DNA of 64,000 nt from Nonomuraea montanisoli (lineage in GTDB: Bacteria > Actinomycetota > Actinomycetes > Streptosporangiales > Streptosporangiaceae), in contig NZ_JABWGN010000020.1 in assembly GCF_013363975.1 (NCBI RefSeq), forward strand, positions 1-64,000, written 5' to 3'. Within the stretch, counting starts at the first letter, position 1, and each line of letters begins with the position of its first letter. Both the position numbers and the translations under genes were made by a program. This document shows, one piece after another, positions 8,690-16,475 of the stretch. The notes under the pieces were generated by a model, which saw nothing but the letters and a program-made list of their open reading frames with translations, did no database searches and had not been told where the DNA came from.

Positions 8690-10667
8690 ACCGAGTCTTC
8701 CCCCATCCGTAGCCGCGTTCGATCGTGGTTGTGAACGTCGTGTCATCGTGGACCAGTGTGTATGTCTGGGCGATCGACGGAATGAGACGCTGCAGCAGCT
8801 CATCATCGATCTCTTCGTCTGTCGACAGCAGAAGCACCTGGTGGCTTGCTTGCGGGAAGTAACGCTCAACAAGATTCTGTCTGTGCCGGCTATCCAGCCG
8901 GCCAAGCGGAGTATCGATGACGCTCGGGAGCCTATTGCCCGCTACGCGAGCTAGGCCCCAAAGGAGGGATACCGCCAGGAGCTGGCGCTCACCTGCGCTC
9001 AGACGTGCCGGGTTGAGGTCCTCACCGTCCGCGCCAATCAAGGTCAAGGTGAACTTGCTAGTGTCGATACGCAGGTCCTTGACCAGGCCGTCCTTACGCA
9101 TTAGGCGATTGAAGCTGTCTAGTACAGCGACTTCCAAACGACTGATATGACGTTGCAGCAGGAGCTCGCCAAACCTGTCCAAAGTATTACGAGCGCGGTC
9201 GGAGTATGAAACCACACGGGCGCGGTGCTCGATCTCGGCCAGTCCCTTAGCTCGTTTGGCATATGCCTTTTCGCGGGCTGCCTGAAGCTGCGTGTGTTCA
9301 CGGACACGTGCGGCGTGATCTTCCTCCGTTGCGCGCAGTTCCCTCTCGAGGTCTTCCACGCGCTGACGGACCTTGTCCTGTCGGGCGATCAGGTCAGCGA
9401 TCGCGTCTTCTGCTGGAACGCCGGCCAACTGCCGATCCAGCGCGTCGAGCTGCGCTCTAAGCTCTCCAGACTCAGTAAGCAGCTCTTGCGCATGCTGTGA
9501 TTCGCTCTTAAGGACTTGGTCAAGAGAGTTGAGTTGCTGAATGCCTGTCGCCGACATCTGAATCAGTCTAGGAACGCCCGCGTCAGCTGCACGTTGGGCA
9601 CGGTCCTCTTCCATGAACTGGCTGATCTGCTTAAGCTGAACACCTGGTATGCCGTTACCCAGTAGCGAGAGGATCTCCTTGTCCCGCATGTGCAGGACGT
9701 CGAGTAGCTGCTCCGCGCGGACCGCATCTTCCTCTCGAGCCACCTGCGCACGCAGAGCTTCCAGCTGATCCTTGAGGAGGAGAAGTGGGAGCGGTCCTGA
9801 CGCGACGGTGTTGGCAAGGGTCGCGCTTACAGCTTCGAGCCGACCTTTCGCGTGCGCACTCTGTGCTTCTAGCTCCGCCCGACGGCGGAAGAGGTCCCCC
9901 CCCTCCTTGGCGAACGCAGCCTCGACAGCTTTCAGCTCCTTCTTCTCGTGTAGGAGACCAGCCTTTGCGGAAGCGACCCGCTGAAGCGCATCTGCTCTGG
10001 CCACCTCGTTTTCCTCAAGCTGAGCTTCGAGGGTGGCGATCAGCTCGAGTGCGGCCTTGTCCTCTCGACTCACCTTCTGGCGCCGTTGAAGAGCAAGTAG
10101 GTCGGTTCGCAGCTGTTCGACCGTGCTGACCCCTAGGAGCGATTGAACCGCCGACTCGATGACTGGAGCCGCCCGCTCAGGATCAGCAAGCGATTCGATC
10201 TTCTCGCCATCAAAGAAGAAGAGGGATGCGACTTCCAACGGTAGAAGATCCTCTACATAGTCCGCCCATGTGTCACTGACGGCCTTATCGTGTTCGCCGT
10301 TGACAAAGACCGCCAGCGACTCGCGGAGAGTCTTTCCCGCGATGGACCAGTTTCGCTCAATCCGGTAATGACGTTGCTCCCCTTCGACCGTGGTCGAGAA
10401 CCAGAGCTTCACGCCTGCCTGCTTAGGCACTGCCTGACGGTTCACGCTGTCACGGAGAAACGCGTCGTAGGAACGGTTTCCCCTACCGCTGCACCGTGCC
10501 CGGGAGCCATACAACGCGAGTTGGATAGCATCTAGCAGCGTCGTCTTCCCGCAGCCGTTGAGGCCGCCGATCAGGATGATCGGCTTACCAGGCTTGGGAT
10601 TCAGAGAGAGGACCTGCTTGCCGTGGTACGCTCCGAAGTTTTCGAGAGTGATCTCATGCAGGAGCAT
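8679..10667 (-). CDS. dndD: DNA phosphorothioation ATPase DndD
   Basis: 662 aa SMC/Rad50-type ATPase. Walker A is GLNGCGKT (35-42). A long coiled-coil middle is rich in Glu, Arg and Ala. Near the C-terminus are the signature LSAGERQLLAVSLLW and Walker B/D-loop LPSVIDTPLGRLDSRHR. DndD hydrolyses ATP and works with DndC and DndE on DNA during phosphorothioation. Length and architecture are canonical. It overlaps dndC by 14 nt and dndE by 11 nt. A second DndD-like ATPase (16.5-18.5 kb) belongs to the adjacent restriction operon and is not interchangeable. Confidence 0.95.
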   Translation of the reverse strand: MLLHEITLENFGAYHGKQVLSLNPKPGKPIILIGGLNGCGKTTLLDAIQLALYGSRARCSGRGNRSYDAFLRDSVNRQAVPKQAGVKLWFSTTVEGEQRHYRIERNWSIAGKTLRESLAVFVNGEHDKAVSDTWADYVEDLLPLEVASLFFFDGEKIESLADPERAAPVIESAVQSLLGVSTVEQLRTDLLALQRRQKVSREDKAALELIATLEAQLEENEVARADALQRVASAKAGLLHEKKELKAVEAAFAKEGGDLFRRRAELEAQSAHAKGRLEAVSATLANTVASGPLPLLLLKDQLEALRAQVAREEDAVRAEQLLDVLHMRDKEILSLLGNGIPGVQLKQISQFMEEDRAQRAADAGVPRLIQMSATGIQQLNSLDQVLKSESQHAQELLTESGELRAQLDALDRQLAGVPAEDAIADLIARQDKVRQRVEDLERELRATEEDHAARVREHTQLQAAREKAYAKRAKGLAEIEHRARVVSYSDRARNTLDRFGELLLQRHISRLEVAVLDSFNRLMRKDGLVKDLRIDTSKFTLTLIGADGEDLNPARLSAGERQLLAVSLLWGLARVAGNRLPSVIDTPLGRLDSRHRQNLVERYFPQASHQVLLLSTDEEIDDELLQRLIPSIAQTYTLVHDDTTFTTTIERGYGWGKTRYVA

Positions 10668-12177
10668 CGGTGCTCTCTTCTTCCAATCCCAGAAGGGTAG
10701 GAGCGATCTTATTCTGCTGATTGCGTTTGGCTAGCTCGACCGCGTCCTCCTCATCCGTGTAGTAGCCCTTCTTGATTGCCTTCTCAAGTGCTTCGAAGAG
10801 CCCGGAGCGACGAGTCATCGTACGGAATTTCCGCTCGACCGCAAGTAGCTCACGCATCGTCTCAAAGTGCAGGTCATCTCCGTCGCAGACCTCACGAAGC
10901 AGCTCCACCTCATCCGCGGCCACTGCGAGGTGCTGGTCGAGCGGACCACCGGGGAAGTCCTCACCCGTCTCCTGCTTGTAGATGTGGGGTAGCGAATCCT
11001 CGACCTCATGCTTCTCGAAGACCCAGATGCGTCGGATTTCGTGCAGCTCATCCATCGTGATCAGTTCGATGTTCCGCACATGTTCTGGAGCATTCTGCCG
11101 AATCCACGTCTGGGCATTAAGGAGTTTTCGGAGCCACTCCTCACGAGCCTTTTGTGTGTACGGTCCAGGAACGTTGCGATCGTGGAAGAGCTGAATCGTG
11201 CCGTTCATCTTCCGGAAGTCACGCAGGTGGCTGTCGTCGGGAGCGTCGAGCTCGTCGCGCAGCTCCAGGAGCGGAAGCATCCACTCCTTCTCCTCGTCGT
11301 TCTGGATCATCGCCGACATGGACTTGTCCTTGTCGACAAGGGTGCACGTCCAGCACCCAAAGCGGCTGTCGCCGCAGGAAGGAGTGGTGTTGTCCACCAC
11401 GAGTGGGCATTCTCCGTCGCTCGAGGCTCCTTGATACATGGTGAGGAGATCCTTGTTCGGATGCCCCCAGGGGTTGGACTGCTGCATCAAGAACGTCCAG
11501 ACCTCGTCGTTGCTCCATGCCTCAACAGGGCTATAGACGAGGGAGTTGGGGAGGTTGCCGTTTGGCGAGAGTCGGTCACGGACACGTCGCTTCTCGTGGC
11601 GCTCCATTACTCGGGCGCGAGCCTGGCTCTCGGCCTTACGGATGCCCAGGACCAGAATTGCCTCACCGTGGTCGTGCACGACTCGGCGAATGAAAGAGTT
11701 AGACGGCTTAATCTTCAAGCGTTCAGTGCACCAGCGGAACTTCGGTTTCGGCGCGGGGTATCCCTTACCGATCAAGCCGACCCAGAAGGTGTCCTTCACA
11801 TCAGGCACCAGCCGATTCGGCTGGATAGGAAGCTGCTGCTTCTCTGCCGCCTTACGCATGGTCTCCAGCGATTGGGTGACCCAAGCAGCAACGACCGGAT
11901 TCTCAACGAGGGTGTCCGTACTGATGACGTAGACCGGTTTGGTGCGCTGATGGGGCTCTAGGTCTTGTAGCGCCATCCACACAAGTTGAAGCACCGCGGT
12001 GGAGTCTTTGCCACCGCTGTAGCCCACGACCCAAGGGACCTGATCGGCCAGGTATAGCTCACGGATCTCTGCGGTCAGCTCATTCAGCACGGCGGCGAGC
12101 CCGCCTTGGCTCTCAAAGGGGACGGCGCGCCGGGTGGGCGTGTTCAGCATGACGGCACTGCGCGTCGGGGTGCTCAT
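10654..12177 (-). CDS. dndC: DNA phosphorothioation sulfurtransferase DndC
   Basis: 507 aa. The PP-loop SGGKDST at 54-60 is the ATP pyrophosphatase motif of the PAPS-reductase-like family, used to activate the DNA backbone. FRWCTERLKIKP (C150) and CGDSRFGCWTC (C268, C275, C278) provide the cysteines expected to hold the Fe-S cluster. The cluster is loaded with sulfur mobilised by DndA. All catalytic features are intact. Its ATG overlaps the dndB stop by 4 nt and its 3' end overlaps dndD by 14 nt, so expression is coupled. Confidence 0.95.
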   Translation of the reverse strand: MSTPTRSAVMLNTPTRRAVPFESQGGLAAVLNELTAEIRELYLADQVPWVVGYSGGKDSTAVLQLVWMALQDLEPHQRTKPVYVISTDTLVENPVVAAWVTQSLETMRKAAEKQQLPIQPNRLVPDVKDTFWVGLIGKGYPAPKPKFRWCTERLKIKPSNSFIRRVVHDHGEAILVLGIRKAESQARARVMERHEKRRVRDRLSPNGNLPNSLVYSPVEAWSNDEVWTFLMQQSNPWGHPNKDLLTMYQGASSDGECPLVVDNTTPSCGDSRFGCWTCTLVDKDKSMSAMIQNDEEKEWMLPLLELRDELDAPDDSHLRDFRKMNGTIQLFHDRNVPGPYTQKAREEWLRKLLNAQTWIRQNAPEHVRNIELITMDELHEIRRIWVFEKHEVEDSLPHIYKQETGEDFPGGPLDQHLAVAADEVELLREVCDGDDLHFETMRELLAVERKFRTMTRRSGLFEALEKAIKKGYYTDEEDAVELAKRNQQNKIAPTLLGLEEESTDAPA

Positions 12178-13352
12178 CGCTCTCCTCGCTGGTAGGCGTC
12201 TTCTGCCTGCTGCTCATCGGCAGTCAGTTCGAGACCGAGCTGCTTGCGTAGATAATTCACGGTAAGTACGACATTTTGGTGATTTTTCGAGACGCGGCCG
12301 CCGATGATCGCGCGTCCCTCCCAATCAGGATTGGTGCGTGACCAGTCCACGTCCCGAAGCCGCGCCAGCCGCGGCTTCCACTCCTCTGGATCAAGCGAAT
12401 CGCGGAGCAGTGTGTTCCCGAGTAGCCCTAGCGCATGAAGTGCGATCCCATGCGTGTGTAGATACTGCTTACGTATCTCCGAGGCGGACAGAGATCGTCT
12501 TCGCACCTCTCCCCAGTCTGGGATGAGATCATCTACAGCTTCCCAGTAGTCCCACGACAGGCGTTCCGTGTCCTTGCCGCCAGTCAGCTCCAGCCCTTGA
12601 AGAAGGGCGCTCATCGCCGAGTACAGGGCACTGAGCGTGAAGAGCTTGCGCGATCGCGCTGAGAGGTTGCTGCTCTCCATCTCAACGAAGTTGCGGAACA
12701 CCGGGCACTTCAGCGCAAGGAGTCGTGTCAGCTGGGAGAGCTCATCCCTATGGTCATAGAGGACGCCTATGGAGCGGGCCGGCCGCACGGCATGGCGGTT
12801 CAGGTCAGCAAACATCTGCTGGCTGCGTTCGAGGCCAGCGTCATGGAAGAAGACGACGGCGATGGTCTCGTCGCCGAGTGGCGGGTTCTCCTTGAGTGCC
12901 GCCTCGATCGCTGCACGCCGGTGCTGGCCATCGTTGATCAAGAAGCGCGAGGCCATCGGGATGTGCAACTGACCGACCCGCAAGCCTGGGCCTTGATCCG
13001 ACACCCCCACGAAGCGCATGGCGCCATCGACTGAGGCGGTTAGCGCAGAAAAGACGTAGTCGTCAGGGTTCTCCAGGATGTACCGCGCAAGCGCTGGGAC
13101 TCGCCCCTTGTTCAGCACGCGCTGTGCCCGCACCTCCGGCGCGAGCTCGTCCTCATCAAACAAGAAGATCTTGGGGATGAGGCGCAACGGACACATCGAT
13201 ACGTAATACTCACGCCCTGCCTGCACACCGCGGATCGCTGGGAAGATGTACTCGAAGCCCGCGGTTGTGGCGTCTCCGCCTTGCTGGGCCAGCGCGTGTG
13301 ATCCCACGCGGTCCACGGTACCGTAAGTACGTGTGCGTTTTAACGTACACAC
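12174..13352 (-). CDS. dndB: DNA phosphorothioation regulator DndB
   Basis: Up to 392 aa. The DGQHR motif is at 141-145 (LINDGQHRRAAIE), preceded by GFEYIFPAIRG and YYVSMCPLRLIPKIF, typical of DndB. DndB is not required for sulfur insertion but controls modification and represses dnd transcription in Salmonella (established). The longest frame begins at GTG 13352, which would place the intergenic palindrome inside the gene. An in-frame GTG at 13316 (VDRVGSHALAQQ) is more likely and leaves the palindrome upstream. First gene of dndBCDE. Confidence 0.92.
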   Translation of the reverse strand: MCTLKRTRTYGTVDRVGSHALAQQGGDATTAGFEYIFPAIRGVQAGREYYVSMCPLRLIPKIFLFDEDELAPEVRAQRVLNKGRVPALARYILENPDDYVFSALTASVDGAMRFVGVSDQGPGLRVGQLHIPMASRFLINDGQHRRAAIEAALKENPPLGDETIAVVFFHDAGLERSQQMFADLNRHAVRPARSIGVLYDHRDELSQLTRLLALKCPVFRNFVEMESSNLSARSRKLFTLSALYSAMSALLQGLELTGGKDTERLSWDYWEAVDDLIPDWGEVRRRSLSASEIRKQYLHTHGIALHALGLLGNTLLRDSLDPEEWKPRLARLRDVDWSRTNPDWEGRAIIGGRVSKNHQNVVLTVNYLRKQLGLELTADEQQAEDAYQRGER

Positions 13353-13354
13353 GT
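13327..13354. promoter_or_regulatory. Palindromic site between divergent dndB and dndA
   Basis: GTACG (13327-13331) pairs with CGTAC (13344-13348), giving TACG-N12-CGTA. A second inverted repeat, ACGTGTG (13330-13336)/CACACGT (13348-13354), is interleaved. From memory, Salmonella DndB binds TACG-N10-CGTA. The similarity suggests that DndB or another regulator binds here and controls both directions. The spacer is 12, not 10. Confidence 0.55.
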
Positions 13355-13371
13355 GACCTGGGGCAACAATT

Positions 13372-14547
13372 ATGAGAGATGGTGTGCACGTGGTCGCCTA
13401 CCTGGATGCCGCTGCAACGACGAGGGTACTCCCCGAAGTCGCCGAGGTCGTCTTGCACTGGATGTCCCAAGACTTCGGCAATGCGGGCTCGCGTACCCAT
13501 GAGTACGGAACTCGCGCCAAGAGGGCAGTAGCCCGCGCTCGTGAAGGCATCGCAGCCCACTTCTCCGCCCGCCCGGATGAGTTGATCTTCACCAGCGGCG
13601 CAACCGAGAGCAACAACATCGCCATCCTCGGTCTTGCTCCCTTCGGTGCGAAGAGTGAACGCCGTCACATCGTCAGCACCGCAATTGAACACAAGGCTGT
13701 ACTGGAGCCACTGGAGCACCTACAGTCACAGTGTTTCGAGGTCGAACTGATCGAGCCGGGGCCGTCCGGTCGTGTGAGTGCGGAAGCCGTACTGGAACGG
13801 CTACGTCCCGACACGCTGCTTGTGTCTGTCATGCAGGTCAACAACGAGACCGGCATCATCCAGCCAGTCGCCGAGCTGGCGGAGCATCTCCGCTCCACTG
13901 CCACCTATCTTCATGTTGACGCGGCTCAGGGCTTCGGCAAGCTGCCAGACGACCTTCGTGCACCAATCGATCTCGTCAGCTTCAGTGGGCACAAGATCGG
14001 AGCGCCCAAGGGGGTGGGCGGCCTGCTCATCAGACGCCGCGGGCGGGACTCCGTGCCGCTGACCCCGCTGATGTACGGAGGCGGCCAGGAGCGCAAGCTC
14101 CGCCCCGGCACACTTCCAGTTCCGCTCATCATGGGCCTGTCCAAAGCCCTTGAGGTGTTCGAAAGCGAACGTACGCAGTGGCTGCAAGCGGCCAGCGAGT
14201 TCCGCGCCCGTCTGCTGGAGGGACTCGGCAAGACCCGGTTCAACCTCCATGGCGACCAAGAGCACGTGGTCCCGCACATCCTCAATCTGTCGTTCGAGGG
14301 TGTGGACACGGAGGCGTTGATCTTGCAGCTGAAAAACTACGCCGCGGTGGCCACCGGATCCGCCTGTACCAGTGCGTCATACACCCCAAGCCATGTCCTC
14401 GCGGCGATGGGGCTACCCCAAGAACAGGCCAGCAATGGACTGCGCCTCTCTTGGTTCCCCGACCAGGCTCAGGCACTGGACGTCGACGAGTTCGCAAGCA
14501 TCATCGCCGAGTACCAAGCCGGCATCGCACCGGTCAGTTCCTCTTGA
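13372..14547 (+). CDS. dndA: Cysteine desulfurase DndA
   Basis: 391 aa PLP enzyme of the NifS/IscS class that removes sulfur from L-cysteine and delivers it to DndC. YLDAAATT (10-17) starts the fold. TSGATESNN (74-82), the D183 motif HVDAAQ and SFSGHKIGAPKG with PLP-binding K208 follow. The catalytic loop is GSACTSASYTPSHVL with C332. Reading begins at ATG 13372 or GTG 13384/13390; the last fits the compact N-terminus of relatives. It diverges from dndBCDE, and its 3' end overlaps the convergent methyltransferase gene by 14 nt. Confidence 0.93.
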   Translation: MRDGVHVVAYLDAAATTRVLPEVAEVVLHWMSQDFGNAGSRTHEYGTRAKRAVARAREGIAAHFSARPDELIFTSGATESNNIAILGLAPFGAKSERRHIVSTAIEHKAVLEPLEHLQSQCFEVELIEPGPSGRVSAEAVLERLRPDTLLVSVMQVNNETGIIQPVAELAEHLRSTATYLHVDAAQGFGKLPDDLRAPIDLVSFSGHKIGAPKGVGGLLIRRRGRDSVPLTPLMYGGGQERKLRPGTLPVPLIMGLSKALEVFESERTQWLQAASEFRARLLEGLGKTRFNLHGDQEHVVPHILNLSFEGVDTEALILQLKNYAAVATGSACTSASYTPSHVLAAMGLPQEQASNGLRLSWFPDQAQALDVDEFASIIAEYQAGIAPVSSS

Positions 14548-15982
14548 TCAGGCGGTGACCACGGAGCTGGCGGCCGCAGCGGACCAGCTCGGCCTCCCAG
14601 CCCTGCTCTGTCCCAATGAGATGGGGATTGGCGTATAGGCCTGCTCGCAGCTCGCTATCGGTAAGTCGCCGATACTTCGGGACATCGAGGTCATCCGGGT
14701 GAAGGAACTCATGTTTGCGATGGAGTAGCGGCCTGTTCTCCGACTGCTCGTAGGACATATGCGAGGTCTTGAATGTGGCGAGATCGACCATATAGGACGA
14801 TCGCAGCCGCGGATGCGGATCCGTGTCGAACTCCGGATAGTCCAGCCAGCTCACTCCCCTACCCTGATGGCGCAGCTTGGCCAGGGTCCACTCCTGTGGA
14901 CGTCCTGCCGCGAGCGAAGCGCAGTGCTCATACAGGCGCAGCACAACGGGCATGTGATCAATCGCCCGGCGATGCACGTATAGGGCTGTTGGCGTGAGCT
15001 TGCCGACCTTTGACCCGTTCATCGCACCGCGGACATAGGCATCATCGCGCAGCTTGAGCAGCAGACGATCGGACCGCATGCATGCTTCCTTGTAGGAACT
15101 GAAGAACGCTCTCACGTCGAGCTGCACGGAAAGGGGGAGACATCCGAAGGGGCCACGCCCGTTGAACAGCTCCACCCCGAGGAACAGCAGCGTGGTCAAG
15201 GTGGATCTCTTCGCACCTTCTGCGACCTTTTCTGGATCAGCCGACACCCGGACGATCCGCTGCAGTTCTGCAGTGTTCAAATGGGCTAGGAGCTCCGCCA
15301 TCTGCGCAGGCATCTCCTCTATGCGCGGCACTCGCCCGCGTCGCTCTGTGTAGTCGACTACGGAGGCGATCGCCGATGCCGCGTCGTCAGAGGCCAGCCA
15401 GATGGCCGCGGGTGCGATCCGACGAGCCAGATAGCCCAGGCGCGCCTCGTCGCGCTTGAACGCGTACACGATTCCGGGAGCCGCAGAGACGCACCGGACG
15501 CCTGTGGCGTCCTCCACGTAGCTTCGGAGCTCGCCAGCGCTGAACAGGTGCTGAAATGTCCGCCGGCTGGTAAGGACCCCGTCGCCGAATCCCGTGCCCT
15601 TGACCTTGGACTTCTCCCAGGTGAGTCGAGTGGAGACCACCAAGGTCTCCTTGGCAAGTTCCCATGCCTTGACGAGCGTACGACGCCGTTCCTCCGGGTC
15701 CTCGATGATGTTGAGGACATACGTAAGCAGCACGACATCCGATGGGTCGAGGCTGCCTTCGGGGTGATAATGGGGGTCCCAACCGACCGCCCTCATGGCA
15801 ATGCCCTGTAGAGCCCGGATGTCATCCCCGCGTCCGCACCCATAGTCCAGGACCGACGAGTCAGACGTGATCTGCTGATCCGCCACAGCCTGACGTGCGG
15901 GTACGGAAAGTCCCGTTCTACCGATCGCGGTCAGGCGGCGCTCGGTTTCCCAAGCACCGCCCGTCTGCTCTGTGAGAGTCAC
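14534..15982 (-). CDS. DNA phosphorothioation-associated putative methyltransferase
   Basis: 482 aa. A Rossmann SAM-binding motif VLDYGCGRGDDIRAL (44-58) is followed by DVVLLTYVLNIIEDPEERR, as in class I methyltransferases. The long C-terminal region (LPLSVQLDVRAFFSSYKEA; GKLTPTALYVHRRAIDHMP) is typical of the family named DNA phosphorothioation-associated putative methyltransferase (TIGR04096). The substrate is unknown. It is the last gene of the six-gene minus-strand operon, 16 nt after Dnd-associated protein 4, and converges with dndA (14-nt overlap). Confidence 0.88.
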   Translation of the reverse strand: MTLTEQTGGAWETERRLTAIGRTGLSVPARQAVADQQITSDSSVLDYGCGRGDDIRALQGIAMRAVGWDPHYHPEGSLDPSDVVLLTYVLNIIEDPEERRRTLVKAWELAKETLVVSTRLTWEKSKVKGTGFGDGVLTSRRTFQHLFSAGELRSYVEDATGVRCVSAAPGIVYAFKRDEARLGYLARRIAPAAIWLASDDAASAIASVVDYTERRGRVPRIEEMPAQMAELLAHLNTAELQRIVRVSADPEKVAEGAKRSTLTTLLFLGVELFNGRGPFGCLPLSVQLDVRAFFSSYKEACMRSDRLLLKLRDDAYVRGAMNGSKVGKLTPTALYVHRRAIDHMPVVLRLYEHCASLAAGRPQEWTLAKLRHQGRGVSWLDYPEFDTDPHPRLRSSYMVDLATFKTSHMSYEQSENRPLLHRKHEFLHPDDLDVPKYRRLTDSELRAGLYANPHLIGTEQGWEAELVRCGRQLRGHRLIKRN

Positions 15983-15998
15983 ATGCCCATCATGGGCT

Positions 15999-16475
15999 TC
16001 AGAACTCCGGAGGGCTGAAGAATTGGCCTAGCTCTGGGGGAAGCCCTCCGGACCTCTGATCCCGATCAGCTCGTCGTACCATCTCCAATAGCACGTCCAT
16101 AACCCGTGACTTGCTCGCGTTGATCTCGCCTTGAATGTAGTTGAGACCACCGTTTGCATACTCTTCGAAGATTGTGACGCGCTCCCCGAGGCGCTCCTCA
16201 CTCAGGATGGAAGCGTCGCCAGGGTGCTCCATGACCCCAAGGGAGTCGATGAATGCTTCGGCAGTCGGAGAGCGGCGAAAGACTTCGTACCGAATGGGTT
16301 CCCCGGTCTCACTGAACTGCTCCCTACGCTCTTGGGCGTAGCCGACGGACGCTGCGAAGAGCAGGGTCGCGGCCATACTGGTGAATGGACCGTCGCCGTC
16401 CTTGCTCAGCTGTTGAATCAGGCTCTCGTGTCCCTTGGGCCGACGAACTCGCTGCTCACTAGGGCTCGTCATCAT
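15999..16475 (-). CDS. DNA phosphorothioation-associated protein 4
   Basis: 158 aa. RVRRPKGHESLIQQL at the N-terminus, TLLFAASVGY in the middle and ERVTIFEEYANGGLNYIQGE toward the C-terminus fit the small family called DNA phosphorothioation-associated protein 4 (TIGR04062, recalled from memory). No catalytic residues are obvious and the biochemical role is unknown. The ATG overlaps the stop of the ATPase gene upstream by 4 nt. Constant linkage to a DndD-like ATPase suggests it is a subunit of that complex. Confidence 0.78.
   Translation of the reverse strand: MMTSPSEQRVRRPKGHESLIQQLSKDGDGPFTSMAATLLFAASVGYAQERREQFSETGEPIRYEVFRRSPTAEAFIDSLGVMEHPGDASILSEERLGERVTIFEEYANGGLNYIQGEINASKSRVMDVLLEMVRRADRDQRSGGLPPELGQFFSPPEF

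Noticed and set aside
10654-13352. SspABCD-type single-strand phosphorothioation as the identity of the locus
   Set aside because: DndB with DGQHR, DndC with Cys cluster, full-length DndD, DndE and DndA are all present in the double-strand Dnd order; no SspB or SspE seen.
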